64,000 nucleotides of DNA from Cryptomeria japonica (GCF_030272615.1 NC_081410.1:502472442-502536441); one strand, 5' to 3'; counted from the first letter of the stretch, positions 1 through 12,400 are shown. Numbers and translations: made by a program. The notes: a model not told the origin generated them from the sequence alone.

Positions 1-1
1 T

Positions 2-1929
2 AGATGTGATGAAGGCATATTTATTGGTTATTCTAATGAAAGCAAAGAATATAGATGTTATAGCAAGAGATTATAGAGAATTGTGGAGACTGCTAATGTC
101 AAGGTGGGTGAGCTGAATAGAGATCAAATTAGAGTTTATGAGAAAGATTCAGTGGTGGAAATGATTATATCTGAACCAGTAGCACCTTTACCAGAACATA
201 GTATTGAACCATTTACTTCAGTAGTATCAAAAAATTCAACAGTAACTAAAGAACCAGGAAGAGGAACAGAGAGTCAGAAGACTCCTAGGTATGTGAGATT
301 GAATCATTCAGAAGATCAAATCATTGGGGATAAGAAGAATAAAGTGATGACAAGAAGAAGATTGGAAACTAATGAGGTATGTTTAATTTCTCAAGTTGAA
401 CCGGTATCAGTAATTGAATCATGTAAAGATGAATGGTTGTTGAAAGGTATGGAAGAATAATTCGATCAGATTGAGAAGAATAACATATGGACTTTAGTTC
501 CTTGGCCTAAAAATAAGAATGTTATTGGAACTAAATAGGTTTTTAGGAATAAATTGAATGAGGATGGTCAAGTTGTAAGGAATAAGGCTAGATTGGTTTG
601 TAAGGTATATTCTCAGAAGGAAGGAATTGATTATGGTGAGACTTTTGCACCTATAGCTAGGATTGAAGTTGTAAGATTATTTCTTGCCTATGCTAACCAT
701 AAAAACTACAAGGTTTATCAAATGGATGTTAAGTGTGAAGTTTTGAATGGGGATCTTGATGAGGAATTTTATATTAAGCAACCTGATGGTTTTTCACTTT
801 CAAATGATACAAACATGGTTTGTAGGTTAAGGAAAGATTTATATGGATTGAAACAGGCACCTAGAGCTTGGTATGCAAGATTGGATAAATATCTTTTGAA
901 GCTTGGATCTCCTAAGGATAATGTTGACAATAATCTATATTATAAGGTCACTGAAGATGATATACTAATTTTTGAAGTATTTGTTGATGACATTATTTTT
1001 GGAGGTGGAGATAAGTTGTGCATAGAATTTTCTAAGAATATGGAGAAAGAATTTGAAATGTCTATGATTGGGGAAACGAATTTTTTCTTACGTTTGAAAA
1101 TTACTCAGACTGACAAAGGTATTTTCATCTGTCAAACTAAGTATGCTAGGGAATTGTTGAAGAAATTTGATATGGGAGATTCTAAACCGGTAAGTACTCC
1201 TATGGTTACAAGTGAGAAATTGACAAGGAAAGATGTTTCTACACCACTAAATCCTACAAGATACAAATCTATGATTGGTGGTTTTCTTCATTTGACTCGG
1301 ACTAGGCCTGACATAATGAATGTTATTTGTATTGCATCATCTAGATATCTGAGTGATCCTAGAGAAAATCATGAGAGTGCAGTGAAAAGAATTTTTAGAT
1401 ACTTGCAAGGTACATTTGAATATGGTACCCTAAGGATGATGAGTTTACTTTATGTGCATATACAAATGTCGATTGAGCTAGAGATGTTGATGAGCAGAAA
1501 ATTACTTCCAGTGGAACTTTCTTTCTTGGAAAGAAGTTGGTTTCATGGATCAACAAGAAACAAGCATGTACTTCTTTATCTACTGTTGAAGTTGAGTATG
1601 TTGCTGCTACTACTAATTGTACATAGGTTCTATGGATGAAGAAAATGTTGAAGGATATCAAAGTGCATTGCACTAGATTGGTAGTTATTCACTGTGATAA
1701 CTCTATTGCTATTTACATATCAAAGAATCTGGTATTTCACTCCAAAACAAAGAACATATCTATCAAGTAGAACTTTTTGAATGAGAAGGTGGAAGAAAAT
1801 GAAATTAGACTAGTTTATGTGAACACCAAAGAGCAGATTGCAGATATTTTCAATAAAAATTTGCCTAAAGAATCATTTGAGTACTTGAGAGATAGGTTAG
1901 GGGTTTCTTCCCTTCTAGTAGAGAACTGA
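2..1929 (+). pseudogene. Ty1/copia pol, 3' half (integrase tail, RT, RNase H), decayed
   Basis: This is the C-terminal part of a copia polyprotein, which would copy element RNA into DNA. Seen: integrase tail near 2-75 (CDEGIFIGYS), a linker, then reverse transcriptase from about 480 with [27 protein letters not shown] and the catalytic box FVDDIIF near 980-1000. RNase H follows from about 1435 ([29 protein letters not shown]) and the tail ends near TKEQIADIF. Stops at 74 (TAG), 458 (TAA) and 536 (TAG, where the family has Trp) lie in the same frame, and a frameshift near 1430 separates RT from RNase H, which has further stops. The start lies outside the window. It is clearly a dead copy, and copia is secure from domain order and motifs. 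Confidence 0.93.
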
Positions 1930-2339
1930 TTGGTGCTTTTGGCATAAGTCCAGCATGCATTATCAAAGATATTATTCATTCTGGCACTCATGTGGGGATG
2001 CTACTACTCTGGGGAGTAGTTACCCTTGTGGTTTAGTGGTTTATGTTTTTGCTTTGATATTTTTGTCATATTTCTGGCATTGATGTCAAAGTGGGAGAGA
2101 TATTGATGTGAAAAACTTAAGGAGTTGTATATATTATGGGGGAGAGATATATGTGAAAAACAGAGCTTTATAGAGATATCATTCATAGGGGGAGTTTGGT
2201 CTTTGTTTCAAAACTTCATTGCTATATCCTTATGTGGGAGATTGTTGGTTGTCTTCCATTTGAGGAGACTTGTTTGGCATTTCTTGGTACTTAGATGTTT
2301 TTCACATCTAGTGTTTCCATCAATGCCAAAGGGGGATAT
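1930..2339 (+). mobile_element. copia 3' untranslated region with repeated polypurine tracts
   Basis: Between pol and the 3' LTR there are several purine runs (GTGGGAGAGA near 2090, GGGGGAGAGA near 2140, AGGGGGAG near 2190). The last, CCAAAGGGGGATAT at about 2326-2339, directly abuts the LTR and is the likely plus-strand primer. No coding sequence is seen. Confidence 0.7.
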
Positions 2340-3562
2340 TGTTGGCCATTTGGAGGAATTGATAATGTGTTGAATTGATGTTTTGTCATTGATGTCAACA
2401 CTAGTTGTTTTGGATGCTTTACCGACACTCTTCTCATCCTGGTAGGTTGTGTGGTTTCTGGTTGGATTGGATCCGGCATGATTTGGTATGCTCCGATATG
2501 TTTGGGTTATGGAATTGGCTTATTCATACTACTCATGTTCATATTCAGTTAGTTGGTTTTGTTCTGGTCATCATATGCTATTCTACTTGTTTGGAAGCTT
2601 GGTTTGTGGTTCTGATGAGGGTTTCATCAACAAAGCTTTGAAGAATATCTTTGATGAATTGCATAAGTGGTGTTGGTGCGGCTTCTGGTGGATGTTTTCA
2701 AGATGTTGATGGTGATCATGTTTGAGACTTGGTGGATTGGGATCATTTCTTTAGTGTGTATGGACCTATATTGGGTCTCGGTGTTATTTAGGTTATGGAT
2801 CGACTTAATGTAACGTGTGGATTGGATCTCTCAATGTGTTTTTGGGATGTCTTATGGGCTGGATATTATTTGTTTGGTCTAAGGCCAACATGTTTTGTAA
2901 TTATGTAATTGGTTTATTGTCTCGTGACCGACCTAAATGTTTATGGTCGAGGGTTTGTCTATATATATGAGATATAAGATCTCATTGTAGATCATCATGA
3001 TCATAGTAAAGAGATATGGATATGTAATGTGCAAATGATGTAATATCATTCAGGCAGAGGATTTGTTCGATCATTGGAAATTGAGTTCAGTTTATGTAAG
3101 AGGATTTAGTCCTTCGTTATTGAGCTTAACCGAAACTGTATTCAGGCATAGGAGATGTTATCTTTGCAGTTCATTCATTCTTCGAGATTGTAGTCTGGAT
3201 TTCTATGTAGTTAGTGAGACTCCATTTGTGATGAGCGGTGTGCTCTAGGCTGTTGGGCTTCCTACAAGTGAAGACCCCTCAATTGTAATTCACATAATTA
3301 CTACAAAAGTATTATCTGACTATGGGTAGGCTTCCCACCGTGTTTTTTCCCTTTACCGGGTTTTCCATGTATAAATCTTGGTGTCATGTGGATGGTATTT
3401 ATTCTCTAATTATTGTTTATGCTTAATTCATTTATCTGTTATTTTGGTATTAATATTTTGGGTTCTGGTATTAAATTTTTAATTGTTAAAGGTTCTGGTA
3501 ATCTATGACAACTAATTCACCCCCCCTCTCAGTTGTCTTCTAGTTATTTGAACTATCTAACA
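2340..3562 (+). mobile_element. 3' LTR of the copia element
   Basis: It starts TGTTGGCC right after the polypurine tract and ends in a poly-C/TCTCAGTTG block and ...CTAACA. A TATA-like TATATATGAG lies near 2961. The 5' LTR is left of the window, so target duplication and age cannot be judged. The 3' flank is LINE-derived, meaning the element probably inserted into a LINE copy. Confidence 0.8.
2961..2970 (+). promoter_or_regulatory. TATA box of the copia LTR
   Basis: A TATATATGA string about 620 bases into the LTR, upstream of the CTCATTG block where an R region would start. Position and composition fit an LTR promoter; activity is unknown. Confidence 0.4.
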
Positions 3563-4255
3563 TCACTTTCTTCAGGTTTTGTGGGGCTTCCACTCTTGTG
3601 GGTGGTTTGGCTGTTTTGGGTGGCATGTTGCTTCTGTTCGTTGGTTTTTTTGTGTGGACCCTCTATTCTCTCCTAGTTTATTCCTTGGTGAGGTTTTTTT
3701 TTCTCTTCCTATCAGTTCTCATAGATCTCTATATGAGGTGTTTTTATCTCCTATGGAGGTGGAGTGGTAGCATGGGTTCTGGACTGTGTTTGAGTTGTCT
3801 GGGTAATCGAGATGCTCTCTTTCTTGTCCTATTGAGGTGGCCCTTTCTCCTATTAAGGTGGAGAGTAGTTGTGGGAGATTTTCTTAGTTTCTTTTGTTCG
3901 CGTTTTTGGTTGAAGGAGCCGGTCAAAACACTCATGGTTTCCTTTGTAGACAATTCTAGGTTTACAGGTTTTACAATGTTTCCCAAAAGGGTTTGCTAGT
4001 TGTGGGAGGCTGTAAAAACCCTCTTGGCCAGATTGCTCTTTCAGGACAAGATCTTAGTTTTTGGGCCTCAGGAAGTTGTGGGAGCTTTATAAAACCCACT
4101 TTCTTATTGACGTGTGTTCCTTATTGTCCCATTGAGGTGGTCCTTTCGCCTATTGAGGTGGAGAGTAGGTGTGGAGGACAATGTTCGTTGTTGCAGTTCA
4201 TGTTGCTGGTTGAGGGAGATGGTCTCAAACCTCATAGTGGTCTTTGTAGATGGTT
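3563..4255 (+). repeat. LINE 3'-region fragment
   Basis: T/G-rich sequence with the phrase CCTATTGAGGTGG recurring near 3750, 3830, 3850 and 4130, and GTTG(A)GGAGCC-like phrases. The same phrases occur in the LINE-derived insertion at 49800-51578, so I read this as a 3' piece of that family. Open frames here have no recognisable protein. Confidence 0.55.
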
Positions 4256-4745
4256 CATTCATAACCATCCATAAAATTCTTCTATTTATAAATATACATA
4301 CCATCAATATTGTTATAGAAACTTGAATACTCCTCTCACGAACCGTATAATAGGGATAGCATCCTTATACCTCTCATAATTTATCAATTTTTTTCACTAC
4401 ATTAAAACATCGAATAACCTAATGTTTAAATCTCATCACTCTATCTAGTTCTATAGCTTTTAAGTGACGAGTCATGTTAAAAAGATATTACATAAACCAA
4501 CATTCAACTCAAAGTTTAGTTAATAAATATATAGGCATAATGGTTCAGTCCTTTTAAATAAGAGAAAGCTAACTAAAATTAAGATTTAATTATTGAGAAA
4601 ATACAAATAATAATTATAAGTTACAGCCTATTGATATATCTATTTAGTCTATATTTAATTATAGAGCAAGGATGAAAAATAATTTTCTAGATTTGAAATT
4701 TTAACGACTCGTGAAGAGTTTATTAAAAATTGAGTCTTGTTGGAT

Positions 4746-4750
4746 ATAAG
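4746..4750. repeat. Target-site duplication ATAAG, left copy
   Basis: ATAAG directly precedes TGTTAGG of the solo LTR and matches 5864-5868 exactly. Five bases is the usual copia duplication length. Confidence 0.85.
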
Positions 4751-5863
4751 TGTTAGGAATCGGGAAGGACAACTGAGAGGGGGGGGGGGGGTGGGTGAAT
4801 CAGTTGTCAATAAATTACAACCCAAAATAAATTATTCCAACTTAAAACCCACTATCGATAAAATGGATTAACAGTTTTATTAATACCGGTATAACTTAAT
4901 GTATGAAACAAAAAGAGAAACAACATCCACAACACATGACACACATATTTTGACGTGGAAACCCTGTAAGGGGAAAAAACACAGTGGGAAACATTACCCA
5001 CAATCAAATGATACTACTATAGATAGTAAGTGAATACAATAATAGGGTCTGCACATGCAGGAAGGCCAACCACCTAGAGGTCACTGCTCAATCACAAAAT
5101 AAGAGTTACACTGACTACACAGTTGGATGGTTAAATCCAATAACAATGTACTACTTCAATAAAGCATTTGCAATGCTGGATTCAGTAGCGATTTAAGCTC
5201 TGACCATGAGTGCAAAACACCTTCATAACCTTTCCTTCAACTTTCAAATAATATCTATGTGATTCGCTCAAGGATCTTCATATTTTCGGTCTTCACAATG
5301 ATCTTCAATATTCGCACACACTCACAATATGATCTTCAATAAGATCTTACAATTATTTATACAAAACCTAAGACCTCATCATTAGGTCGGCTCCCTAAAG
5401 ATATTACATTTAAATCAATTTACAAAATAAGCCTTGATGCAATACAATATGTTGGCCTCAATACATTTACACATTATCCAATCAATAAACCATTTCCAAA
5501 ACGTGTCATGCAGATCTGGAACATGATATGTTGTATTAGTCCATAACCTAAACATATCTGCCGGTAAAGGCAAATATGTCAACCCGATCAGACCAATAAG
5601 CAAAACACCAAATGTAAACATCCAATCCATATCTTTGACATAACCAAATGATCTCTAGATGATAACAAGTCATTATCAACTTCCTGACCTACCGGTGACT
5701 GTGCATAAGCCAATATCCATGCTGGGAGCACAATTTGTTGGTTCAACAACAAACCAATATAACCAGAATGTCAAAACAACAATGTAAACCTCCATGAAGA
5801 TAAGTGTTGACATCAATGACAAAACCAATGCAACACATGATGAAGTCATCCATAATACCAACA
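4751..5863 (-). mobile_element. Solo copia-type LTR
   Basis: Minus-strand LTR of 1113 bases. On the minus strand it starts TGTTGGTATTATGG (right end) and finishes with the poly-C/TCTCAGTTGTCC block and ...CTAACA (left end, seen as a run of about 12 G near 4781). ATAAG flanks both ends and there is no internal region, so it is a solo LTR left by recombination between the two LTRs. The paralogous unit at 14970-15000 has no insertion. Confidence 0.88.
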
Positions 5864-5868
5864 ATAAG
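5864..5868. repeat. Target-site duplication ATAAG, right copy
   Basis: Follows the CCAACA end of the solo LTR and equals the left copy at 4746-4750. Confidence 0.85.
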
Positions 5869-6570
5869 ACCCATGATATATTAAAGAGATAGGATTTGAT
5901 TTGTACCTTAAATGACTTTAGATAAAATGCATATCTTTCTATCCTTAACCTTAATTGAAAAAGATTGATTATTCAGATAATTTAAATTCATATTACTAAT
6001 ATGAAAAAATTAAAATGATAATAATAAAGAATAAGTAAATAAATCATCCTCTTAAATGTGTCATAAAAATAACCTTATTGAAAAACTTCCCTGTATATGT
6101 CAAGTCTTCCATAACACTAGTTTCTTAATTACAATGCCCCTGTTCTCCCAACATGACAGCACATCAACAGTATATTTTAAAGTGAACAAAGGTTGCGTAA
6201 CTGTTAGTTTTCTACTTTCATTCTTTATGTGTCGTGGGTTGATATTTTTTAGCCTGCATAATGCTGCCTTATGACACCATTTCAGCTTGACTTTTTCTTC
6301 TCAAATTATATAATTACTATTAATAGCAATTTCCGCTATTTATGAACACAGAGAATGTCAAATTGTCACTAAATAGTTTTTAAATTTCATCGCCCAATTA
6401 TAGCTTCATACTCCATCTATTCTTTCGTAAACCTAGGATATCATACGTGCTCTTCTCTTGAAAAATGGTTATTGCCTTTTAAGAACAATTGCAGTCATAA
6501 AAATAGGCCCACGAGATCTTTGATTTATGAGCTTCATTATCCACTTGACAGCCAACAAACAATTATCATT

Positions 6571-6675
6571 GGTAAATGTGTTGATTTGGCCAAAGATAAA
6601 AGCCATTGTGGCAGCTGTGGTTTTAGCTACCCTAAAAAGCAAAAATGCCATTATGGGATGTGTTCTTATGCTTAG
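6571..6675 (+). pseudogene. STIG1-family pseudogene, C-terminal remnant
   Basis: Encodes residues equivalent to 102-135 of the intact protein at 15965-16372 (GKCVDLAKDK, HCGSCG, MCSYA) and ends at the same stop. Upstream sequence (6470-6570) matches the intact gene's promoter at about 15590-15685, not its coding region. A deletion of about 585 bases has therefore removed the TATA box, leader, signal peptide and first cysteine-rich repeat. The Cys at position 121 is Tyr here (FSYPKK against VSCPKK). An ATG-started frame from 6472 runs through former promoter DNA by chance. No secreted product is expected. Confidence 0.9.
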
Positions 6676-6698
6676 CTACTTTGCTACTTTGTAATAAT

Positions 6699-6721
6699 CT
6701 GTCACTCACTCACTCACTCAC
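6699..6721 (+). repeat. Short (CACT)n microsatellite
   Basis: About five CACT units just after the pseudogene. The intact unit has only two or three interrupted units at the same point (near 16400), so the repeat expanded or contracted after duplication. Confidence 0.7.
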
Positions 6722-6774
6722 AGTTGAATTGGTAAATAGGATGAGGCTTTGTTCTATTTTCTTAGATCTAATCA

Positions 6775-7440
6775 ATTTTATTAAATAATTTATTTAAAAA
6801 ATTTAGGATCAAAATATTAAGAATTGTTAGGATGAATTTTAAGTTTGGAGTATATATAGGATGTAACAAGTATGCATTGTTAATAGACACACCAAAAATA
6901 GATGTTATAATTTATTTATTTTCATTCTTCTATGTCGTGGGTTGCGATTTTGAGTATCTCAGTATGTTTGCTTTTAACATAATTTTAGTTGACATTTTTA
7001 TCTAATAAAATAATTAACAGTAATGAAAAAATTATATATTCAAAGAAAAGAAAGAATGTCCTTCACAAATAAACTTGAGGGGACCTAAATTTTCATTGCC
7101 CATTTATTTATGTCTTCATACTACTGCTATTCCATAAACTATTAGGCGCATGTTTGAAGTATTCTTTTAGAAAGTGAGTATTTATATTTTTGAGTGATTA
7201 TATTCTAAACTCTTTATTCATATTCCAATTGATAGCCAATAAACAATTATGATTTCATCATACAAGTCATTCGTCCAATGGAGTGAATCCAGGAGAAAAG
7301 AAAAATGTATAAAATATTACAGAAAGAAAAGTCATTGATCCTTTTGAAGCAATATAGAGCCTTGATGTAGTCTACATTTTGAAATAATTGTTTAAGTAAT
7401 GAAGAAAGAGAAGTCCCTAATACATCCATCTTAGAATTTG
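6775..7440 (+). repeat. STIG1 locus duplication, unit 2 (upstream flank only)
   Basis: Matches the gene's upstream flank: AAGTATGCATT, ATGTCGTGGGTTG, AGAATGTCC, the CCAATGGAGTGAATCCA block (compare 15705-15725) and GTTTAAGTAATG (compare 15828). Homology ends where the TATA box and gene would start, and no cysteine codons follow. It follows unit 1 directly, so the units are in tandem. Confidence 0.65.
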
Positions 7441-8940
7441 GGAGACTTTTTTAATGTTGTTGCTCTTTTAACTTTTCAACTGTAGATTTGCTTCATTATG
7501 AAAGCAAGGAACTCAAAACAATAAATGAAATTAATAACAAGTATATTTTTAATTTTAGATAATTGGAAATGGAATAGAATTGAGTTAAATGGAATTCAAA
7601 CAAAGACAATGTCCAAATTTAAATCTTATTGTCAATGAAAGATTAAAGTTATGCTAATATAGGTGTTCATCTAAATTCTAATTGAAATATGTACTTATCA
7701 AACATGATAGACTTCTTTTTGAGAAGCTTGCAATACAATTTATATTTTTTTAAATGTGAGATGAATCATGGGGTAGGTTCATTCGATGAATCTATGGTTG
7801 AGATTGTTTAGAGGGTTTTCCTATGTTATAGGAGGCATGATGGATGGTTAAATTTTTTATTTATTTAATGTGAATGATGAAGAAACAATGTGTGTAAAAT
7901 GGTTATGATAGTTAATTATTTTGTTACAAGCATAAAAAAGATATTAAATATTTAATTACGGAAATGAAGGGTTGAGATTAAATAAATAAATGGATGGTTG
8001 ATATATAATATTATAAAAAGCGGAAATGATTGTGTTTGTGTACTTAATGAAAAAGGTGAGATAGAAAATGAATGTTTATTTCTATTTTAAACATTAGATG
8101 CAAATCAAACTAATTAACTAAATAGTGGAGCGGTAAGGAATTCATTAAATGTGTTACTTAATTTCTTAGGATAATTTTTGTATGGTTTAGTCAATTAGCA
8201 TTGTAATTTTGAGGAAAAACTATGAATGGTGTTAAAATGTGTCATTAGGAATCATGACAGCTTTTAGATGCTTATGTTTTATCCCACTTCAAAATTTTAT
8301 TGTGACTAATAGGAAGTAATGAAATGTTAAAGGAAGTAAATATGCATGCAATGATTGGATGATAGTGGTGATAAGTTTTGATTAGATTAGCATGGGAAAG
8401 AGCCCAAACCATTTACATAATTGTTATAAAGGAAAATGGAATGAATCACACCAAGAGTGAAATTAACCAAAAAATAAAAAGTAGAGTCTTTAGATCAAAA
8501 TAGACAAGAAATTAAAAAATACAGAACCAACAAGCTACCAGCCAATAGATTAACTATTAATAATGAAATTCAATAGCTTCATTTCTTGCCATTCTTTCTA
8601 AACCATATCCAATTGGTCCTTGAAAAAGTAGTGTTTAGAATCTAAATCCTAAATATAACTTGCACTAACTAGGCTCTACACTGACCTAGGTTGGGGAGTT
8701 AGGAAATTTGATAAGATATTTACATTTCTTATGTCCCTGATTTGGAAGGCTACTCTGACCCACAAACACCACTTCTCTCCTCCTCCTCTTCTTCTCATTA
8801 TTCTCCTTCTAGCACTTGAGTTCTTGCTATAAAGCTTCAATGGTGAGGTTCATTATATTTATATAATCCTTCTACTAATCTATTAGCTCTTTTATGTTAC
8901 TCAAGTGGACCTCCTATTTTTGTTTTAGTTTGACCACTTT
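7441..8940. other. AT-rich intergenic stretch, nothing recognised
   Basis: No coding frame with recognisable residues, LTR ends or inverted repeats were seen. A pyrimidine-rich tract (CTCTCCTCCTCCTCTTCTTCTC) lies near 8774-8795. Confidence 0.5.
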
Positions 8941-8949
8941 AGCTTCCAA

Positions 8950-10350
8950 TTGGGGGTTCTTAGCCTATTGCTTTATGATTTGAATTTCCTTTGTCATAAC
9001 CTTGTAGAATTTAAATCTCTCAGTGATTATTCTAGTTTTTTCCCCAAGCATTATTATCAATTTATTCATTTCATCATTCCTAGGCTTTCTAAAAAACTAT
9101 CTTTTCCAACACCCAAATTTTGTGTTTGGCCTAATGAATTTGAGTCATTTACCACTTCAAGAGATCCATGCGAGTGTTTAAGGCCTTACAAACCTCCTTA
9201 GTATTTTATTACAAAACTAATACATAGGATACATTGTCTGTGAGTTGGTTTGAAGATTAGCACCTCCTCTGGCTTGGTGGATTCCTCTACAAGGGGTGAA
9301 AGAGGAGGGGGTTGTTGAGAACAATTTTGGTTAATGGAATCAAAATTTTCAAAGGAGATAGAATTATAACTAGAAAAATTGTCATAATACTCTAAATCCA
9401 ACACATGCTCAAAATCCCAACTCAAGGGTTCATAAAACCTCAACATTTGTTAAATCTTTTTTTTTTTGAGCCTCAATGGTGAGGTCGACCATAATGACCA
9501 AGGAAGAAGTGGAAGCCCTAAGGGATAGATTCAAATTTGGAAGAGGGGCCAAATTAATGTAAGAGGAAGTAGTTACTAAGGTAAGGAGTTTACGATTGGT
9601 ATATTGCACAAGAGTAGATTGATTAACAATTATATGTATAGGGTTAATGGCTATAGAAAGAGCTAAATTGTACTAAAACAGACACATTCTTAATCCTTCA
9701 TGAAGCAGTGGTTTCCTAGACCAAGCAGTTTTTTATATTGACTCTTCTAAAGAAGTAAAAAACTAGAAAGAAAAAATTAATTTGATTTGATGCTAAAAGT
9801 GGTTAAGGATTAAAAATAAGGAGGCATGAAACCTATTGTACCTACACTCTAGGGTGAGATAGTGCATTAAAACCTCGGCAACTCTTGAACAAGCCTTTAA
9901 GACATCCTCACAGTTTAATCAACTTTACAAATGGTTTGCTTTCTCACCATTTCTAAGAAAAATACACATAGCCTCCTTATAGTCTCCTTTGATTTTCAAG
10001 GGCAAGAACACTCCATCATTTGGGATGCTCGTTGCTGGTGCAACTAGCCTCCCTTAAGACTTTGAATGAAGTTCCACACACCATGATACACCCTTCTTCC
10101 ATGAACAAGAAAACTCCATAGATAAAGTAAGGTCAAAAACTTGCTTAGATAGGATATAGGGAGTAAAGTTTCATGCATCCAAAATATCCTAGACTTGCTA
10201 ACCTTTATCAACATTCTCACGCTCTTTTGGCTCAATTTGAACCAAGTTGCTACCCATTTTTTTCTTAGTTGTAAACACCAGAAAATAATAACCAACACTT
10301 CAACCAAAGGAAAGAGACAAAGTTAGGTGGAAAATTGGTGACTAAACTAA
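8950..10350 (-). pseudogene. Decayed unrecognised minus-strand ORF
   Basis: Reading the minus strand from about 10350 down gives a protein-like frame broken by scattered stops and a few shifts. It includes SIPNDGVFLPLKIKGDYKEA and CIFLRNGEKANHL near 10060-9930, VAEVLMHYLTLECRYNRFHA near 9880-9810, a proline/glutamine-rich middle (near 9320-9250) and a charged, coiled-coil-like end near 9060-8950. The in-frame stops are mostly TAG or TAA at probable former glutamine codons. I do not recognise the family. The composition could suit a retroelement Gag-like protein or a dead host gene; no LTRs or target duplications were found around it. Confidence 0.35.
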
Positions 10351-12120
10351 ACTAATTTAGGCTTTAATATGAATCCAAAACATGTGACGCAAACCAATGA
10401 CAATGAAACTTTAAATTGAAATGTCACTTTTGTTGAGGTGTTGATGAGTCCTAGTTTATGTCTTTATTTGCAATTATTTAATGATGCTTAAGACTTTTAT
10501 ATATCCACTGTTAGGATTTCATGTTATGCTTTAACTGCCTTTTTGAGCCTATATGTTGGTCATGTTGTCCTTAGTCTAAGACCTTTGTTGTGATGATACA
10601 GTAAGCACTATAAATGAAAATATAAGTATTAACTTTATCTTTAAATGCTGATAAATATGTTGCAATGAATTGTCATGAACCGTAGTTTCAATAATATGTT
10701 ATTAGGAAAATAATGTAGGCTTTTTTATAATGAATAGAAATTGGAATGAATATGAACGTTTATTTTGATGATAATGTAGTTTGTATGCAAATGATAATAA
10801 ATGATTTGTGCACTTTACTCATGCAATATGCAATTAGATGGCTAGTATTATCTTTATTGGGGATCATAATTACTGATGAATTATTGAGTTCAAGTAATGC
10901 AAGAACATGTGAACAAAAATGAAGGCGAGAACATGACTTGGGTAGAGTTGTCTTAGCTTATGACTTCAATAAACTAGAGGAATCTCACACACGACAATAT
11001 AAAAGTGTTTGTGCAATTGTGACTTCGTCAATGCATTATTTTAAATTAAAATGATTTGAGTAATTGGTAGTCGTTATATTGATTTCGTCTATAAATTGAA
11101 AGTTAGATGGATATTTGTAGGAATCATGTAGGTTAACTAATTAATTGAAATTAATTAGCTAAGAGGAAGATTTGTGAGGATTTGATTTTTTTTAGAAGAA
11201 TAAAGAAAGGGATTGATTTATTAAATAAATCAATCATATGCTATAGTGACAATATTAATTATATTTAATTAGTATTGAGAGGAATTTGAATTAACATAAT
11301 TAATTAATTAATTATGTGAGGAATTAAAAATAATTAAAATAATTATTTTTAAGTGTCTACAAGATGATTTCGTGTTCTAGCATAGGAAAATGCAAATATT
11401 TTATGATAATTATTGTTGATGTGATTACAATTGTATGGAGTTCGTATGCATAAAATTCGATGATTGTTTATAAGTTATGTTGTATTTGAAAGTGAATGAA
11501 ATGATCATGTCAATTTGAAGTAATAGTTTATAAGTATATATTACCATATTTATACTAAATCTTTTTTTAAATGAAATCGAATGTTATATATATATATTAT
11601 TAATTTATTAAATATCATAAAAGTTTTTGTTAGGATTTCTTTTTATTTAACATTTAATAATTAAGTGCAAAGTATGTATTATTAAATATATTATTGTTTA
11701 TGTTTTGAATAATATATATTAATTCTTATGCATTGAATAGCAAAGCTGGTGGGTAAGTTGATAGCCGACTTAACAGAACTACAGTCAACTTCTCCACACG
11801 ATGGCTCGCGACCTTTGGGGAAGGAAGCAACTTGGCACAAAGTTCCATGACAATTTGAAAACCGCACATCTCTCCATATCCCACGGTGGTAGTAGGAAAG
11901 ACTGTAGTCTCTACGGTGATAGTGGAGAAATAAAACCATCTCCTTCATGATCCAAGGTCGACTCAACTGCAGAAAACAACAGTTAGAACCCGAGCACCCA
12001 AACGTGTCGATAAGATAGTTAATAATAGGTAGATAGACTGGGGAGTCTCTTAGGAAGGAGTAGATGTGGGGAAGTGAAATGAAAGACCTGTCAATGATGC
12101 AGCCAAGGTGTCAAACCCAT
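10351..12120. other. AT-rich intergenic stretch, nothing recognised
   Basis: Apart from AT-rich runs (for example TAATTAATTAATTA near 11300), I see no coding frame, RNA gene or repeat boundary that can be supported. Confidence 0.45.
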
Positions 12121-12149
12121 ATCAATATCTAAGCCAAGAATATAGCAGA

Positions 12150-12400
12150 TAATATAGAGAAAAATAGTTTAAATAGAGGCAAGGGCTTGAGAGAAAGGGT
12201 AGAAAAAGATAGGAAGATAGAAAGTTAGAGAAAGTTAGAGGAAAGTAAGAGGAGAGAAAGATAGAGGAGAGCAAGATAGAGGAGAGACAAGAGAGATTAG
12301 AGAGAAATTTAGAATAGAGATAGTAAATAAGAATAGAGAGGTAATCCAAGAGAGGAATAGTGGAAGAATCAATAGAGAATTGTGAGCCATCAATCAAGGG
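12150..12400. repeat. Purine-rich AG minisatellite-like tract
   Basis: The plus strand is almost all A and G, with degenerate repeats of GATAGAGGAGAG and AAAGTTAGAG. The open minus-strand frame across it (12122-12397) is low complexity and not believed to be a gene. Confidence 0.6.

Larger units (their letters stand above)
4260..6760 (+). repeat. STIG1 locus duplication, unit 1 (broken)
   Basis: Sequence colinear with the upstream region and gene end at 14470-16450. Shared landmarks include ATACCATCAATATTG near 4300, TTTTAAGTGACGAGTCATG near 4458, AAATAGGCCCACGAGATC near 6500 and the gene's 3' flank (CAGTTGAATTGG). It is interrupted by the solo LTR at 4751-5863 and carries the pseudogene at 6571-6675. 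Confidence 0.75.

Noticed and set aside
3579-3999. Hydrophobic, multi-Trp/Phe frames resembling membrane proteins
   Set aside because: T/G-rich LINE 3' DNA translates to hydrophobic residues in any frame; the related region at 49976-50517 behaves the same.
6472-6570. ATG-started extension of the STIG1 remnant
   Set aside because: These codons are promoter sequence in the intact unit (15590-15685), fused by deletion; there is no signal peptide.
12122-12397. 91-codon Leu/Ser/Tyr-rich minus-strand frame
   Set aside because: A product of the AG-rich repeat on the opposite strand; low complexity, no domain.
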